From positions 310,001 through 374,000 of the forward strand of contig NZ_RHHR01000010.1 of assembly GCF_003710915.1 (NCBI RefSeq): a DNA stretch of 64,000 nt, in the 5' to 3' direction. Below, in pieces: positions 17,691 to 26,247 of the stretch (positions are counted from its first letter, which is position 1; the number at the start of each line of letters is the position of its first letter). Source of the stretch: Brevibacillus invocatus. GTDB lineage: Bacteria; Bacillota; Bacilli; Brevibacillales; Brevibacillaceae. The notes beneath the pieces were generated by a model, which worked only from the letters and a program-made list of their open reading frames with translations, did not search any database and was not told where the DNA came from. The position numbers and the translations under genes are program-made.

Positions 17691-18483
17691 TTCTATCGTT
17701 CCCTTCTTTTTGACAGAGGACCATCCACTCATCAATCTGATGCGTGATCACTCGCTGGTCCTTCACTTGTACTTCCAAATATGCGCGTAATGAATCGGGG
17801 GCTTGGAGTATAAATTGCTCGACTTCCTCTTCCTGTTCTTTTGATTCAGACGTGCGCTGCACCCATTGTTGGAACGCAAACTTCTTTTTGTTCTCCTTTT
17901 CTCTTGTCGCTTTTAATTGATTTTGCTCAAACAGTTTCTTCCATTCCCGAGGAGACAGACATCGCTCATGGCTTAGATCACGCATTTTTTCGATTGTATT
18001 GACGAAATCAGCCACTTCGTTGGTCTCGGGCACTACATTGTCAATGAACAAGAATGAACCACCGACTCGCAACACACGGCTTACCTCTCGGATAAAAGCA
18101 TCCGGATTGGGAAAGTGGTGTGCAGCGATCCGGCATGTGACAATGTCAAAGGCTCCATCCAAAAACGGAAGCTTCTCCGCATCTGCCTCTACATACATGA
18201 TGTTCGTTGCATTTTCTCGTTGATTGGCACGAGCAGCGGCTTCCAGCATGGGTCTCGTCAAATCTGTTGCGACGACAAAATCTACTTCTGCTGAAAGGGT
18301 ACGAGCCACATGCCCACCACCCGTCGCAATATCAAGGACGACCCAGTCACGCTGTGGCTTCAACCACTCGACCAGCAGCTTCAGGTCATCCCCCTTGGCA
18401 TGGGTTTGACTTTGCACATAGTGTTCGGCATTTTTTCCAAACTGTTCACGTACCGCTTGTTTGCGCTCATCTGCATATTCCAT
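17680..18483 (-). CDS. Class I SAM-dependent methyltransferase (UbiE-like)
   Basis: 267 residues from ATG 18483, placed 8 bases after a strong AGGAGG site; the upstream GTG lies within the site. SAM motif I is LDIATGGGHVARTL and the post-I acidic segment is VATDLTRPMLEAA. The IAAHHFPNPDAFIREVSRVLRVGG segment is typical of the Methyltransf_11 group. A Lys/Glu-rich insert (REKENKKKFAFQQW) precedes the C-terminus. It is first in the three-gene run and is divergent from a LysR regulator, so that regulator probably controls it. The substrate is unknown. Confidence 0.85.
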   Translation of the reverse strand: MEYADERKQAVREQFGKNAEHYVQSQTHAKGDDLKLLVEWLKPQRDWVVLDIATGGGHVARTLSAEVDFVVATDLTRPMLEAAARANQRENATNIMYVEADAEKLPFLDGAFDIVTCRIAAHHFPNPDAFIREVSRVLRVGGSFLFIDNVVPETNEVADFVNTIEKMRDLSHERCLSPREWKKLFEQNQLKATREKENKKKFAFQQWVQRTSESKEQEEEVEQFILQAPDSLRAYLEVQVKDQRVITHQIDEWMVLCQKEGNDRNDK

Positions 18484-18530
18484 GTTGAGCACCTCCTGTC
18501 CTCTATTTTATTCCCAAAACAAACCAATTT

Positions 18531-18570
18531 GTTATAGAATACCGATAACCAGATATCAATCATTTCGATA
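18531..18570. promoter_or_regulatory. Candidate LysR-type operator in the divergent intergenic region
   Basis: Two adjacent dyads with the T-N11-A form favoured by LysR regulators are present: GTTAT-N9-ATAAC at 18531-18549 and TATC-N9-GATA at 18554-18570. They fill the 108-base gap between the methyltransferase and the LysR gene. The assignment is from pattern and position. Confidence 0.5.
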
Positions 18571-18590
18571 ACAAGGAGACTGTGATTGAA

Positions 18591-19457
18591 ATGGACCAAC
18601 AAAGCCTCGAAGTTTTCCTTACCATTGCCCGACATGGATCGATCAATCGCGCTGCTCAAGTCTTGTTTCTCGCCCAATCCACCTTGACGCATCGGCTCAA
18701 GCAACTGGAAAAGCAAATTGGCACCACACTTTTCGTGCGGACTTCGACTGGTGTGGAGCTGTCGAGCGAAGGCAGAAGGCTACTCCCCCTCGCGGCCAAT
18801 ATCGTGGAGCAGATGCGTCTTTTTTCCCAGCATCATGAACAGCGTCAGTCCCTTACGATCGTCGCTGGCAAGTCGTTTATTGCCACGGAGCTTCCTCGAT
18901 TGCTCGGGAAGTATCGCCAAGCTCATCCTGCATTTACCTGTTACGTCCGTTCTACCCTTTACGAAGAGTCCCTCGCTGCTTTGTTAAGCGGTGCTGCGGA
19001 CATTGCCTTTTTAGGCAGTGAAATCTATCATCCTCATATTCACCAGGAGTTTTTACCCAGCGATCAAATCCTGCTCGTCACATCTCCGGATCATCCCTGG
19101 GCCAGTCATTTCCCGGGCTTTCCTGAATGGGGAACAGAAGCCATGATCGTCTTTGGCAACCATACTGCTCCCTTTCGTCAGCGGGTTGACCGCTTTTTGG
19201 CTCAACAAGGTGTTTTTCCCAATATCATTATGGAATTGGACAGCTTTAGTGCTGTCAAAAAAATGGTCGAACAGTCGTTAGGCATTGCCATGCTTCCCTC
19301 GCGCATCGTCGAGGAGGAAGTGGAGCAGGGACGATTAGTCGCACTCGATATTGCTGACGGCACGTTGACTCGCCCTACCCTGTTGGCCTATTTGCAGCCA
19401 AAAAAAGAGGACGATCCTGTTGTCCAGTTCGTCCGTTGGATGAAAGAAGTGTATTAA
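18591..19457 (+). CDS. LysR family transcriptional regulator
   Basis: 288 residues. The N-terminal winged HTH is classic: MDQQSLEVFLTIARHGSINRAAQVLFLAQSTLTHRLKQLE, written here as separate pieces, covering residues 1-60. The co-inducer domain follows, with GAADIAFLG near residue 138 and the QSLGIAMLPSRIV segment near 230. I use ATG 18591, 12 bases after AAGGAG; GTG 18582 is too close to the site. It is divergent from a methyltransferase-VOC-methyltransferase run and converges on the carbonic anhydrase gene with a single base between the two stop codons. The inducer is unknown. Confidence 0.88.
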   Translation: MDQQSLEVFLTIARHGSINRAAQVLFLAQSTLTHRLKQLEKQIGTTLFVRTSTGVELSSEGRRLLPLAANIVEQMRLFSQHHEQRQSLTIVAGKSFIATELPRLLGKYRQAHPAFTCYVRSTLYEESLAALLSGAADIAFLGSEIYHPHIHQEFLPSDQILLVTSPDHPWASHFPGFPEWGTEAMIVFGNHTAPFRQRVDRFLAQQGVFPNIIMELDSFSAVKKMVEQSLGIAMLPSRIVEEEVEQGRLVALDIADGTLTRPTLLAYLQPKKEDDPVVQFVRWMKEVY

Positions 19458-19458
19458 A

Positions 19459-20043
19459 TTAGTTCGCATCCTCTTGTTTTTGCTGATCGTACCCGTTAAT
19501 GACCACGTCCAACCTTCCTGTAGCCGGATCAATCAACAATCCGTGTACAGGAATGTCGCGTGGTAGCAGAGGGTGATTCTTGATGGTTTGGACGCTTTCT
19601 TTTACGCTGTCATCTACACACTCAAAGCCTTGCAGCCATTTGTTCAAATCAATGCCTGCATTCTCCAGTACGGAAATGGTATCCGTTCCGACACCTGTTT
19701 CCGCCATCTTTTTCATGACACTTTTGCTATCGATGACACTCATCCCGCAATCATAGTGTCCAATCACCATGACTTCCGCAGCATTCAATTCATAGATCGC
19801 AACCATGATACTCCGCATGATACTACCGAAGGGATGAGACACGACCGCTCCGGCGCTTTTTACATGCTTGATATCACCATTGCGCATGTTCATCGCTTTG
19901 GGAAGCAGCTCTTCCAACCGTGTATCCATGCAGGACAGGACTACGAGCCTTTTGTCAGGAAATTTGGTTGTCTGGTACTTTTCATAATCGCGATTCGCGA
20001 CAAACTCGCGGTTGAATGCGAGAATTTCATCCAAATTACGCAT
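19459..20043 (-). CDS. Beta-class carbonic anhydrase
   Basis: Reversible hydration of CO2. The 194-residue protein from ATG 20043 has the zinc/active-site set Cys38-x-Asp40-x-Arg42 in SCMDTR, and the later HYDCGM motif with His and Cys ligands. It is closely related in pattern to B. subtilis YtiB (NREF, EKYQTTKFPDK, GSIMRSIMVAIYELNA). It has no operon partner; it converges on the LysR gene. A role in supplying bicarbonate for the carboxylases in this region is possible but unshown. Confidence 0.92.
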   Translation of the reverse strand: MRNLDEILAFNREFVANRDYEKYQTTKFPDKRLVVLSCMDTRLEELLPKAMNMRNGDIKHVKSAGAVVSHPFGSIMRSIMVAIYELNAAEVMVIGHYDCGMSVIDSKSVMKKMAETGVGTDTISVLENAGIDLNKWLQGFECVDDSVKESVQTIKNHPLLPRDIPVHGLLIDPATGRLDVVINGYDQQKQEDAN

Positions 20044-20197
20044 GGTGCACCACGTCCTCTTGCAGAAATGTGTTTTCATATATTTTACATGGATTTTCGA
20101 GCCGTTCAACTGATTTTGGCACTTTCAAGCAAATCCGCAGTTAAAAGCGAACTTCGACCAGGCATGCCAGCACTCGGAATCAGATCTTGCAACAAGC

Positions 20198-20395
20198 TTA
20201 TTTTTCCTTAAATCTTACAGGCTTTTCAACATAGCTGTCTATAACATACCCACAATCGGTACAGATGGAATGGATTAATGTCGATCCAACTGAAAAAAAC
20301 TTATTGTAGGGCAACACTACGGCGTGACCCGCTTGCTTCCCTCTGCCAATTTCACTGCACCCGCACTTCGGACATTGTTCAACCTGTTTTTCCAT
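20198..20395 (-). CDS. Small zinc-ribbon protein (65 aa)
   Basis: Two CxxC knuckles (CPKC near residues 8-11, CTDC near 45-48) flank a hydrophobic core, which makes a zinc ribbon of the kind annotated as transcription-initiation-factor-like. A tail of charged residues follows. It lies 12 bases downstream of the aminoglycoside-phosphotransferase-like gene and is probably co-transcribed with it. Function is not recognised. Confidence 0.7.
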   Translation of the reverse strand: MEKQVEQCPKCGCSEIGRGKQAGHAVVLPYNKFFSVGSTLIHSICTDCGYVIDSYVEKPVRFKEK

Positions 20396-20407
20396 GTGCT
20401 TCCCTCC

Positions 20408-21331
20408 CTATTCATCGCACTCAAAATCTGGCTGCAAATACCAGCTCGGGACATCGCGTTTGAATCCATCATACCAGTCCAATACTTTCTCGGCACGCTT
20501 CAGCATCTGCTGTACTTCCTCATCACCAAAAGGAATCGCCCAGTGTATCGATGACAACTGGTTGCAGGCAATGTATAAAGCCATCAGTCGAAAGAACAGC
20601 TCTGGCACATTATGATTAAAGTATCCGTGTATGCGTCCTGATGCGAAAGGCGCACTCACATTGGCACACCATGTAATGCGATTGAACTCTTCCCACGGAT
20701 CTCCATAGTCCAAGCGGTTAAAATCAATAATGCCCAGTTCACCAGACTTGAGAATGAGCATATTCCCGATATGATAGTCACCATGCTGAAACGTTTGCGG
20801 ACGGTCTTTCAGTAAATATCGATTCTGTTCCATGAAATCGATCATCCGCTCGGCTCCCTCAAGATGAATCCCACAAGATCGATAGTTATTCAAATATCTG
20901 TTGATTTTGTCATGATATCGTTCTGCCCATGTCCGTTCGTTTCTTTCAGATGGCACTTGATGCAAGCTTCGCAAATAATCTCCTGACTGAATACCTAAAA
21001 GATATTGTTGCTTCTTGGTTAAGGCAGGGAGCACATCCCCTGCATCCTCGCCATCGATCCATGTATACAAGGCATATACCGACTGTCCGTTATTGCATAT
21101 TCCAAAAGCAATCGGTCTGGACATCAAGATGTTTTTCCTGTTTATTTGTTTAACAGTCTCAAATTCCGATTTCTTGCTCTCAAATAACGAGATGTCCGAT
21201 ACTCTCAACAGCCATTGATCTCTATTTCGCGTTTGGACAAAGTATTTTTTGTCTGTAGACCATCCTTTTTTTATTTCCTTTACGACGTCCCAATCGTTGG
21301 AACCCGGTATATCAGCAAATGGTTGACTCAT
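20408..21331 (-). CDS. Aminoglycoside phosphotransferase (APH)-family kinase
   Basis: 307 residues with the APH/choline-kinase catalytic core: QHGDYHIGNML (Brenner-type HGDxxxxN) and IIDFNRLDYGDPWEEF (metal-binding D). The N-terminal lobe includes a possible ATP-binding lysine region (KKYFVQTRNRDQWLLRV). Many members of this family phosphorylate small metabolites, so resistance should not be assumed. It sits between a small zinc-ribbon gene and a truncated DUF4177 gene. Confidence 0.8.
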   Translation of the reverse strand: MSQPFADIPGSNDWDVVKEIKKGWSTDKKYFVQTRNRDQWLLRVSDISLFESKKSEFETVKQINRKNILMSRPIAFGICNNGQSVYALYTWIDGEDAGDVLPALTKKQQYLLGIQSGDYLRSLHQVPSERNERTWAERYHDKINRYLNNYRSCGIHLEGAERMIDFMEQNRYLLKDRPQTFQHGDYHIGNMLILKSGELGIIDFNRLDYGDPWEEFNRITWCANVSAPFASGRIHGYFNHNVPELFFRLMALYIACNQLSSIHWAIPFGDEEVQQMLKRAEKVLDWYDGFKRDVPSWYLQPDFECDE

Positions 21332-21369
21332 TCAGTTCCCCCTTTTCCATCGCTTTGCTTTTTATTCAT

Positions 21370-21471
21370 TCATGTACAGCTCCACTGCCGTTCAAATTCA
21401 TTTTCATCCAGCTTGCCACCGAAGAAACCGCCTGTTTGGAATTTGACCGTGCGATACTCCCATTTATCCAT
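21370..21471 (-). pseudogene. DUF4177-like gene fragment, truncated at the C-terminus
   Basis: ATG 21471 opens MDKWEYRTVKF followed by GGFFGGKLDENEFE, the start of DUF4177 proteins, which are usually about 55-65 residues long. Here the reading stops after 33 residues (ending RQWSCT) just where the family has a conserved LNELGEEGWELV block. No other frame downstream restores that block. A Shine-Dalgarno AGGAA is weak. Confidence 0.6.
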
Positions 21472-21479
21472 TAGATTCC

Positions 21480-21872
21480 TCACCTTTCTTGCCTAACCAC
21501 TTTTTTTATGGAATTTTTATAGCCTTCAGGCATCGGAACATCATCGATGCAGTCAACGTCGAACCCCTTCCATTCGGAATGTTCTTCGCTCACTTTCACA
21601 CGATCGATTTCATTCGATTCGCAAAGATAGGTAACTATCAGTACATGCCTACCAGCAATGACTTCATATACCCAAACGTCAACGCAATGGATGACGGAGC
21701 AAGCTATCCCCAATTCTTCACGGATTTCTCTTCGTAAACAGTCTTCAGGTATTTCACCTGGTTCGAGTCTCCCACCAGGCAATTCCCATTCCAGTCTGTC
21801 ATTTTTTAATAAGATGACTTCATTCTGATGGAGAAGAATTCCTTTTACGGATACTGGGAGTTGCCAGTTCAT
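21480..21872 (-). CDS. NUDIX hydrolase
   Basis: Hydrolyses a nucleoside diphosphate linked to another group. The Nudix box is complete: GGRLEPGEIPEDCLRREIREELGI, quoted here in two pieces as GGRLEPGEIPED and CLRREIREELG, at about residues 38-60. The 130-residue protein starts at ATG 21872 behind AAGGTG. Codons upstream of this ATG overlap the metallophosphoesterase gene in another frame, so a longer start is unlikely. The substrate is not predictable. Confidence 0.85.
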   Translation of the reverse strand: MNWQLPVSVKGILLHQNEVILLKNDRLEWELPGGRLEPGEIPEDCLRREIREELGIACSVIHCVDVWVYEVIAGRHVLIVTYLCESNEIDRVKVSEEHSEWKGFDVDCIDDVPMPEGYKNSIKKVVRQER

Positions 21873-21957
21873 ATCGTCACCTTCTTCCATTCTCATCCAA
21901 CTCCAACTCATATTCGTGAGGGGCGTGACGTAGAGCATAGGATAATTCCTCACTCTC

Positions 21958-22833
21958 CTAAGCCTTTCCTTGCAAAGTAAACACCGTAATCTCCGGACGG
22001 CAAAAAAAGCGCACAGGCAAAATAGTCGTTCCCAGACCTCTGTTGATATAGACCTGTAAGTGGTTGTTATCGCCCACCCGATATAGCCCCTGCACATATT
22101 TTCTTGCAAGCGGCGGGGTCAAAATATGGCCAATCCATGGTAATCGCACCTGACCTCCATGACTGTGACCGGACAATTGTACATGTATCGGATATTGTGC
22201 AGCTTTATCAGCAAAATCAGGTTCATGGGCCAACAAAATGACCGTCTGCCCTTCCGGAATGTTGGCGGTTGCGCGTGCCAAATCAGGTGACCCGTGCAAG
22301 ACATCCTCGACACCTGCTATGTATAAGGAGTCGTCATTTTTGTTAATGGAAATATGCCGATTATCCAAAACTTCAAAACGCGATGCGGTCAAAGCTTCCG
22401 TCACGGCATTTTGTTGCCCTAAAGCATAATCGTGATTTCCCAATACAGCGAATTTTCCTAATGGCGCATGCAGCTGACTCAGTATCGGAACAGCATCCAC
22501 CAAAGGTGCAATCGACTCATCCACCATGTCACCGGTAAAACAGATCAGATCCGGTTGTTCATTCTGGATCACAGAGACAATCCGCTTCAGATCATTTGCT
22601 TCCATGTGATGCCCGAGATGAACGTCACTGAAATGAACCACTTTTGTTCCTCTAAAGCTTTCAGACAAGCCAGGTATCGCGAGCGGGATTCGCACCACAT
22701 CCAGCCATGTCCGTTCCCATCCGTAGGCGTAGGCGCTTGTCGCCACACTCAACCCTACGAAACCACCTAACCATTTTATCCCTTTTCTGAGAAACGTTTC
22801 GCGCGAGATTGGAGCAAATTTTGGATCACTCAT
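21958..22833 (-). CDS. Metallophosphoesterase with N-terminal membrane anchor (YkuE-like)
   Basis: 291 residues. The binuclear metal site is shown by HFSDVHLGHH (residues ~67-76), FTGDMVD, LGNHDYALG, LLAHEP and LSGHSHGGQVRLP. The first 40 residues contain SRETFLRKG followed by a hydrophobic stretch (GFVGLSVATSAYAYG). This is like the twin-arginine signal region of YkuE proteins, but the RR pair is broken (SRETF). The catalytic domain should lie outside the membrane. A phosphodiesterase acting on envelope lipids is plausible; not shown. Confidence 0.85.
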   Translation of the reverse strand: MSDPKFAPISRETFLRKGIKWLGGFVGLSVATSAYAYGWERTWLDVVRIPLAIPGLSESFRGTKVVHFSDVHLGHHMEANDLKRIVSVIQNEQPDLICFTGDMVDESIAPLVDAVPILSQLHAPLGKFAVLGNHDYALGQQNAVTEALTASRFEVLDNRHISINKNDDSLYIAGVEDVLHGSPDLARATANIPEGQTVILLAHEPDFADKAAQYPIHVQLSGHSHGGQVRLPWIGHILTPPLARKYVQGLYRVGDNNHLQVYINRGLGTTILPVRFFCRPEITVFTLQGKA

Positions 22834-22972
22834 GTTTTCTCCCTTCGCTCATTTTTCTAGCGGTCTTTATCTTGAAAAGTAGCTTTTACCATTTGCTGAA
22901 CAATGTGTATTTTACATTGACGTATCAGAGTATCGATTCGTTTGGCCCTGATATTTCAGAAAGGAGCTCTCA

Positions 22973-23155
22973 ATGGGACAGATGAGAGAATTTTTTTTGG
23001 CAGAATGCTTTGTTTTCTCTCCCAATTATTATAACCCCTTTTCCAGTATCTTAAGAAGGCAACCCAATTCATCGCATTCCTATGCAGAATTAAACGTTTG
23101 CCTAATGAATAACTGTGCTCTTGTGCATATAGTAAATGATGCTATGGTTCATTAA
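22973..23155 (+). CDS. Doubtful small ORF (60 aa) upstream of the orphan beta-rich protein gene
   Basis: ATG 22973 follows AAAGGAG with a 6-base spacer, a good site. The product has a Cys-scattered, moderately hydrophobic composition and no motif I recognise. Its stop overlaps the region just before the next gene's ribosome site. It may be a real leader peptide or a chance ORF. Confidence 0.25.
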   Translation: MGQMREFFLAECFVFSPNYYNPFSSILRRQPNSSHSYAELNVCLMNNCALVHIVNDAMVH

Positions 23156-23172
23156 TGAAGGAGGGTCATGCT

Positions 23173-23544
23173 TTGGCGATTGGAAAGATTCAGCAGGTTA
23201 CTCTGCCTTTTCCTTCGACCTGGGATCTACACGCAGGTGTTGGAAGAAGGCCAATGCGTTCTGCAAAGCTTGTCATCAACTCGGTTATGAATAACCGGGT
23301 AAATGGCACCGTTAATTTTCGCGGCACTCCTCTTCCTATTGAAGGCGTCTGGGATGAAGCTGCGAAACAAATTCAATTTGAAACCCCTTTCGCAACATAC
23401 GTTGGTCAATTATCATCGTTTGACGAACCCACGATCAACATGAGGCACTATATGATGAGAGGATCTCTTAGAATGAAACCTCCTTCGACTTGGGCGGGAG
23501 AAACGGGTTCGTGGGCAGCTACTACCAGTTTTCGCATGAGGTAA
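23173..23544 (+). CDS. Hypothetical protein, predicted beta-rich (123 aa)
   Basis: I start at TTG 23173, 6-7 bases after a strong GGAGGG site, instead of the ATG inside that site. The protein has alternating short beta strands: NRVNGTVNFRGTPLPIEG, GVWDEAAKQIQF, FATYVGQLSSF, YMMRGSLRMKPPS and GSWAATTSFRM. Many aromatic and Gly residues fall at turns, as in small lipocalin- or avidin-like barrels, but I do not recognise a family. It has no signal peptide or cysteines. It lies in the accessory stretch with no clear operon partner. Confidence 0.6.
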   Translation: MAIGKIQQVTLPFPSTWDLHAGVGRRPMRSAKLVINSVMNNRVNGTVNFRGTPLPIEGVWDEAAKQIQFETPFATYVGQLSSFDEPTINMRHYMMRGSLRMKPPSTWAGETGSWAATTSFRMR

Positions 23545-23659
23545 TTCATTTGGAGTGATGAAGTTTATTATCACCGTGTTATTATTCATTCAACACTTCC
23601 AATAATACCAAGTATTCCCGAATTCGTACCAGCGTTTCTGGCAGGCATACAACCAATAC

Positions 23660-23694
23660 AAAAAGACACTAGCTTTTTTTGATGAGCTAATGTC
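23660..23694 (-). terminator. Intrinsic terminator downstream of spo0A
   Basis: On the minus strand, GACATTAGCT pairs with AGCTAGTGTC around an A-rich loop and is followed by TTTTT. It lies about 115 bases past the spo0A stop. Confidence 0.75.
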
Positions 23695-23807
23695 CTTGTG
23701 TATTGGATCAGAATATTCTAGTGTTTCGCCAACGTTATCGGTGAAGGCTTCTTTGAAGTGCAATACAGCATGTAATCCACACCCTAAAACCCTTGCCTAA
23801 CCTACTC

Positions 23808-24596
23808 TCAGCTAATCTTCGCCTCAATCCGCAGCTTGTCCGCCACCATCGCGATGAACTCGCTATTGGTAGGTTTTGCCTTGGTATTGGAGATGGTGTA
23901 TCCGAACAGGCTAGAGATGGAGTCCAGATTACCTCGCGACCAGGCCACCTCGATCGCATGGCGAATGGCACGTTCTACACGGCTGGCTGTAGTATTAAAC
24001 TTTTTGGCGATGTCAGGATACAGAACTTTGGTGATGGAACCCAGCAGTTCCACATCGTTATAGACCATGGTAATCGCTTCACGCAAATATAAATAACCTT
24101 TGATGTGAGCTGGGACACCAATCTCATGGATAATGCTCGTAATGCTTGCATCCAGATTTCTTCCTCTGACTGCAAGAGGGGATTGTGGCTTGCTTGCCGA
24201 GACAAAGGAAGATGCTGGCTTTGTATTGGTGATCTGGCGAATGCGCTGCGCCAATACCTCCATATCAAATGGCTTGAGAATATAATAAGCCGCACCCAGT
24301 TCCACTGCCTTTTTCGTAATTTCTTCCTGGCCAAATGCTGTAAGCATAATAATCTTTGGCTGTGGACTAAGTCGCATGGCTTGAATCTGTTCAAGCACAG
24401 CCAATCCATCCAGGTGTGGCATGATAATATCCAAAATCAACACATCAGGTACGCGGTCTTGAAGAATTCTGACTACCTCATTGCCGTTGTACGCCACGCC
24501 TATGACATCCATGTCATGCTGGCTGCTGATGTACTCTTCCAATAAGCTTACAAATTCACGATTATCATCTGCTAATAACACTTCAATCTTGCTCAA
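23808..24596 (-). CDS. spo0A: Stage 0 sporulation response regulator Spo0A
   Basis: Master regulator of sporulation entry. 262 residues, close to the B. subtilis length. Receiver domain: acidic pair Asp10/Asp11, phosphorylated Asp56 in LILDIIMP, and Lys in ILKPFDM. A linker leads to the strongly conserved effector domain, with [19 protein letters not shown] and the recognition region [20 protein letters not shown]. The start is a TTG (24596) 7 bases after AGGAGG; the upstream ATG in the same frame lacks a site. It carries a sigma-H promoter with 0A boxes upstream, so phosphorylated Spo0A probably autoregulates. Confidence 0.97.
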   Translation of the reverse strand: MSKIEVLLADDNREFVSLLEEYISSQHDMDVIGVAYNGNEVVRILQDRVPDVLILDIIMPHLDGLAVLEQIQAMRLSPQPKIIMLTAFGQEEITKKAVELGAAYYILKPFDMEVLAQRIRQITNTKPASSFVSASKPQSPLAVRGRNLDASITSIIHEIGVPAHIKGYLYLREAITMVYNDVELLGSITKVLYPDIAKKFNTTASRVERAIRHAIEVAWSRGNLDSISSLFGYTISNTKAKPTNSEFIAMVADKLRIEAKIS

Positions 24597-24697
24597 GGTC
24601 GTTCCTCCTAACAATGGACGGTCTTTTGGGAAAGAAGGTGACATTCTAAGAGGCAATAATATCCGGATGAGTCCCAACCATCTTTTCTCTATGAAAA

Positions 24698-24726
24698 ATA
24701 TTCGACAAACCCATATCCGTTCCTGC
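24698..24726 (-). promoter_or_regulatory. Sigma-H promoter of spo0A with an overlapping 0A box
   Basis: On the minus strand the -35 element GCAGGAACG is followed 11 bases later by the -10 element GTCGAATAT, a good match to sigma-H (RnAGGAWWW-N11-RnnGAATWW). The 0A box TGTCGAA (24701-24707) overlaps the -10. The distance to the start codon is about 95 bases. Confidence 0.8.
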
Positions 24727-24759
24727 CAATGACGAAAGTTTGAATGAATTACCCGTAAT

Positions 24760-24766
24760 TTCGACA
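24760..24766 (-). promoter_or_regulatory. Second 0A box upstream of spo0A
   Basis: A perfect TGTCGAA on the minus strand lies 59 bases upstream of the first 0A box and just above the sigma-H -35, consistent with Spo0A~P activation. A 7-base motif alone is weak; its pairing with the promoter supports it. Confidence 0.65.
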
Positions 24767-24856
24767 AAGAACTCTTTAACCCGTCATGTACAAGCATATT
24801 TGCTCATCAAATTTAGACGTTTTCTTCCCTTCATTCGTTTCAAAACAGTTTATGGG

Positions 24857-24887
24857 AAAAGCCGCCTCGCTCAGTGCGTGACGGCTC
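24857..24887 (-). terminator. Probable terminator of spoIVB
   Basis: An imperfect hairpin, AGCCG-CGC with GCG-CGGCT, follows the spoIVB stop within 15 bases and ends in TTTT on the minus strand. Confidence 0.6.
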
Positions 24888-24897
24888 TCGTCGTGTG

Positions 24898-26247
24898 TTA
24901 GGCTGCTGAATCGGTTGTAGGGTTGTTTCCTTGTGACTGAGGAGTTTGCCGGACATTGATTCCAGCGTCCTGCAGCATCCATTCAATGTAACAGCCGTAT
25001 CCAGAGGTCGGATCATTCACAAATACGTGTGTGACAGCCCCCACAATCTTTCCTTTTTGGATGATCGGGCTTCCGCTCATGCCCTGTACGATGCCACCCG
25101 TCTTTTCTAATAGCCGCTTGTCTGTAACCTTGATGATCATTCCTTTGGTAGCGGGAAAATGCTGTTTGACGACATTGGCTATCTCTATATCAAATTCTTC
25201 CACTTTTTGCCCATTCACGACCGTCAAAATTTTAGCTGGCCCTTCTTCTACCTGTTCTGCCAAAGCTACAGGCAACGGTTCATTGTAGTAGCTGCGCTTT
25301 GGCTCATCCTTCATCTTGCCAAAAATACCAAACTGCGTGTTTTTGGTGATGTTGCCCAAGACTTCGCTTTCATTGTAAAAACGGGCAAATTTCTCTCCTG
25401 GGTTTCCGCTTTGTCCTTTTTCAATCGATGTTACACTGGCCTGTACAATCTGTCCATCCCCTACGACGATGGCCTGTCCCGTATCCACATCCGAAATGAC
25501 GTGCCCCAAAGCGCCGTAGGCCCTGGAATTGGGATCGAAGAACGTGAGCGTACCTACACCTGCTGCCGAGTCCCGAATGTACAGACCCATCCGGTATTCC
25601 TCGTCTTTCTGATCTTTGGCAGGATGCAAGGTCAGTGACAGCTTTTCTTTGCCACGCACCACCAGCAGCTGAACAGGGCTGTTCTTTTTACCCGCTTCAT
25701 TGATGAGCTTTTTCACATCGTTCATGTCGTTGATGTACATGTCATTGATTTTTACGATCATGTCACCGACGTGAATACCTGCCTGCTCACCAGGGGAAAC
25801 CTTCTCTTTTCCGTTGTTCACCAGATGATGCCCGACAACCAGAACACCCGCAGTTTGCAGCTTTACCCCGATAGACTGGCCGCCCGGGTAGAGACGCAAA
25901 TCAGGCAGCACATTCACTTTTACAGCCTTCAGCGGAATGTTTCGCCATTTTACCTGCAAGTTGGCTTCACCGGCACGTCTGGGTTCAACAGACATGGGCT
26001 TGCTCAGATCCACGGACACTTCACGCGCCTCTGTCCCATTCACATGCAAAATGTCCGGGTTGCTGTTGACCAATGTTCCCATGACAGGCATGGATACACG
26101 CAATTGTTCGAGGGACCCTTCCATCAGTCGCAGCTCGCGGGGAAAGGAGGACAGATCGCGGAATGGGGTGGAACAGACGACAAGCGCCGTGAGGAGAAGA
26201 AGGAGACTTCCAATCCATTTTCTATTGTTCTGTCGGATCACCAGCAA
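24898..26247 (-). CDS. spoIVB: SpoIVB serine peptidase (stage IV sporulation)
   Basis: Forespore-made secreted PDZ protease that signals pro-sigma-K processing in the mother cell. 449 residues: a membrane-anchor segment at about 12-30, a PDZ domain near 125-205 (GVLVVGH, SPGEQAGIHVGDMIVKIND), and a serine-protease-like domain with GALGHVISD (His near 246) and GMSGSPII (Ser near 391). It is followed by spo0A, the usual order. The upstream region has CATTATA at 26303-26309 on the minus strand, which resembles a sigma-F/G -10, but no convincing -35. Confidence 0.96.
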   Translation of the reverse strand: MLVIRQNNRKWIGSLLLLLTALVVCSTPFRDLSSFPRELRLMEGSLEQLRVSMPVMGTLVNSNPDILHVNGTEAREVSVDLSKPMSVEPRRAGEANLQVKWRNIPLKAVKVNVLPDLRLYPGGQSIGVKLQTAGVLVVGHHLVNNGKEKVSPGEQAGIHVGDMIVKINDMYINDMNDVKKLINEAGKKNSPVQLLVVRGKEKLSLTLHPAKDQKDEEYRMGLYIRDSAAGVGTLTFFDPNSRAYGALGHVISDVDTGQAIVVGDGQIVQASVTSIEKGQSGNPGEKFARFYNESEVLGNITKNTQFGIFGKMKDEPKRSYYNEPLPVALAEQVEEGPAKILTVVNGQKVEEFDIEIANVVKQHFPATKGMIIKVTDKRLLEKTGGIVQGMSGSPIIQKGKIVGAVTHVFVNDPTSGYGCYIEWMLQDAGINVRQTPQSQGNNPTTDSAA

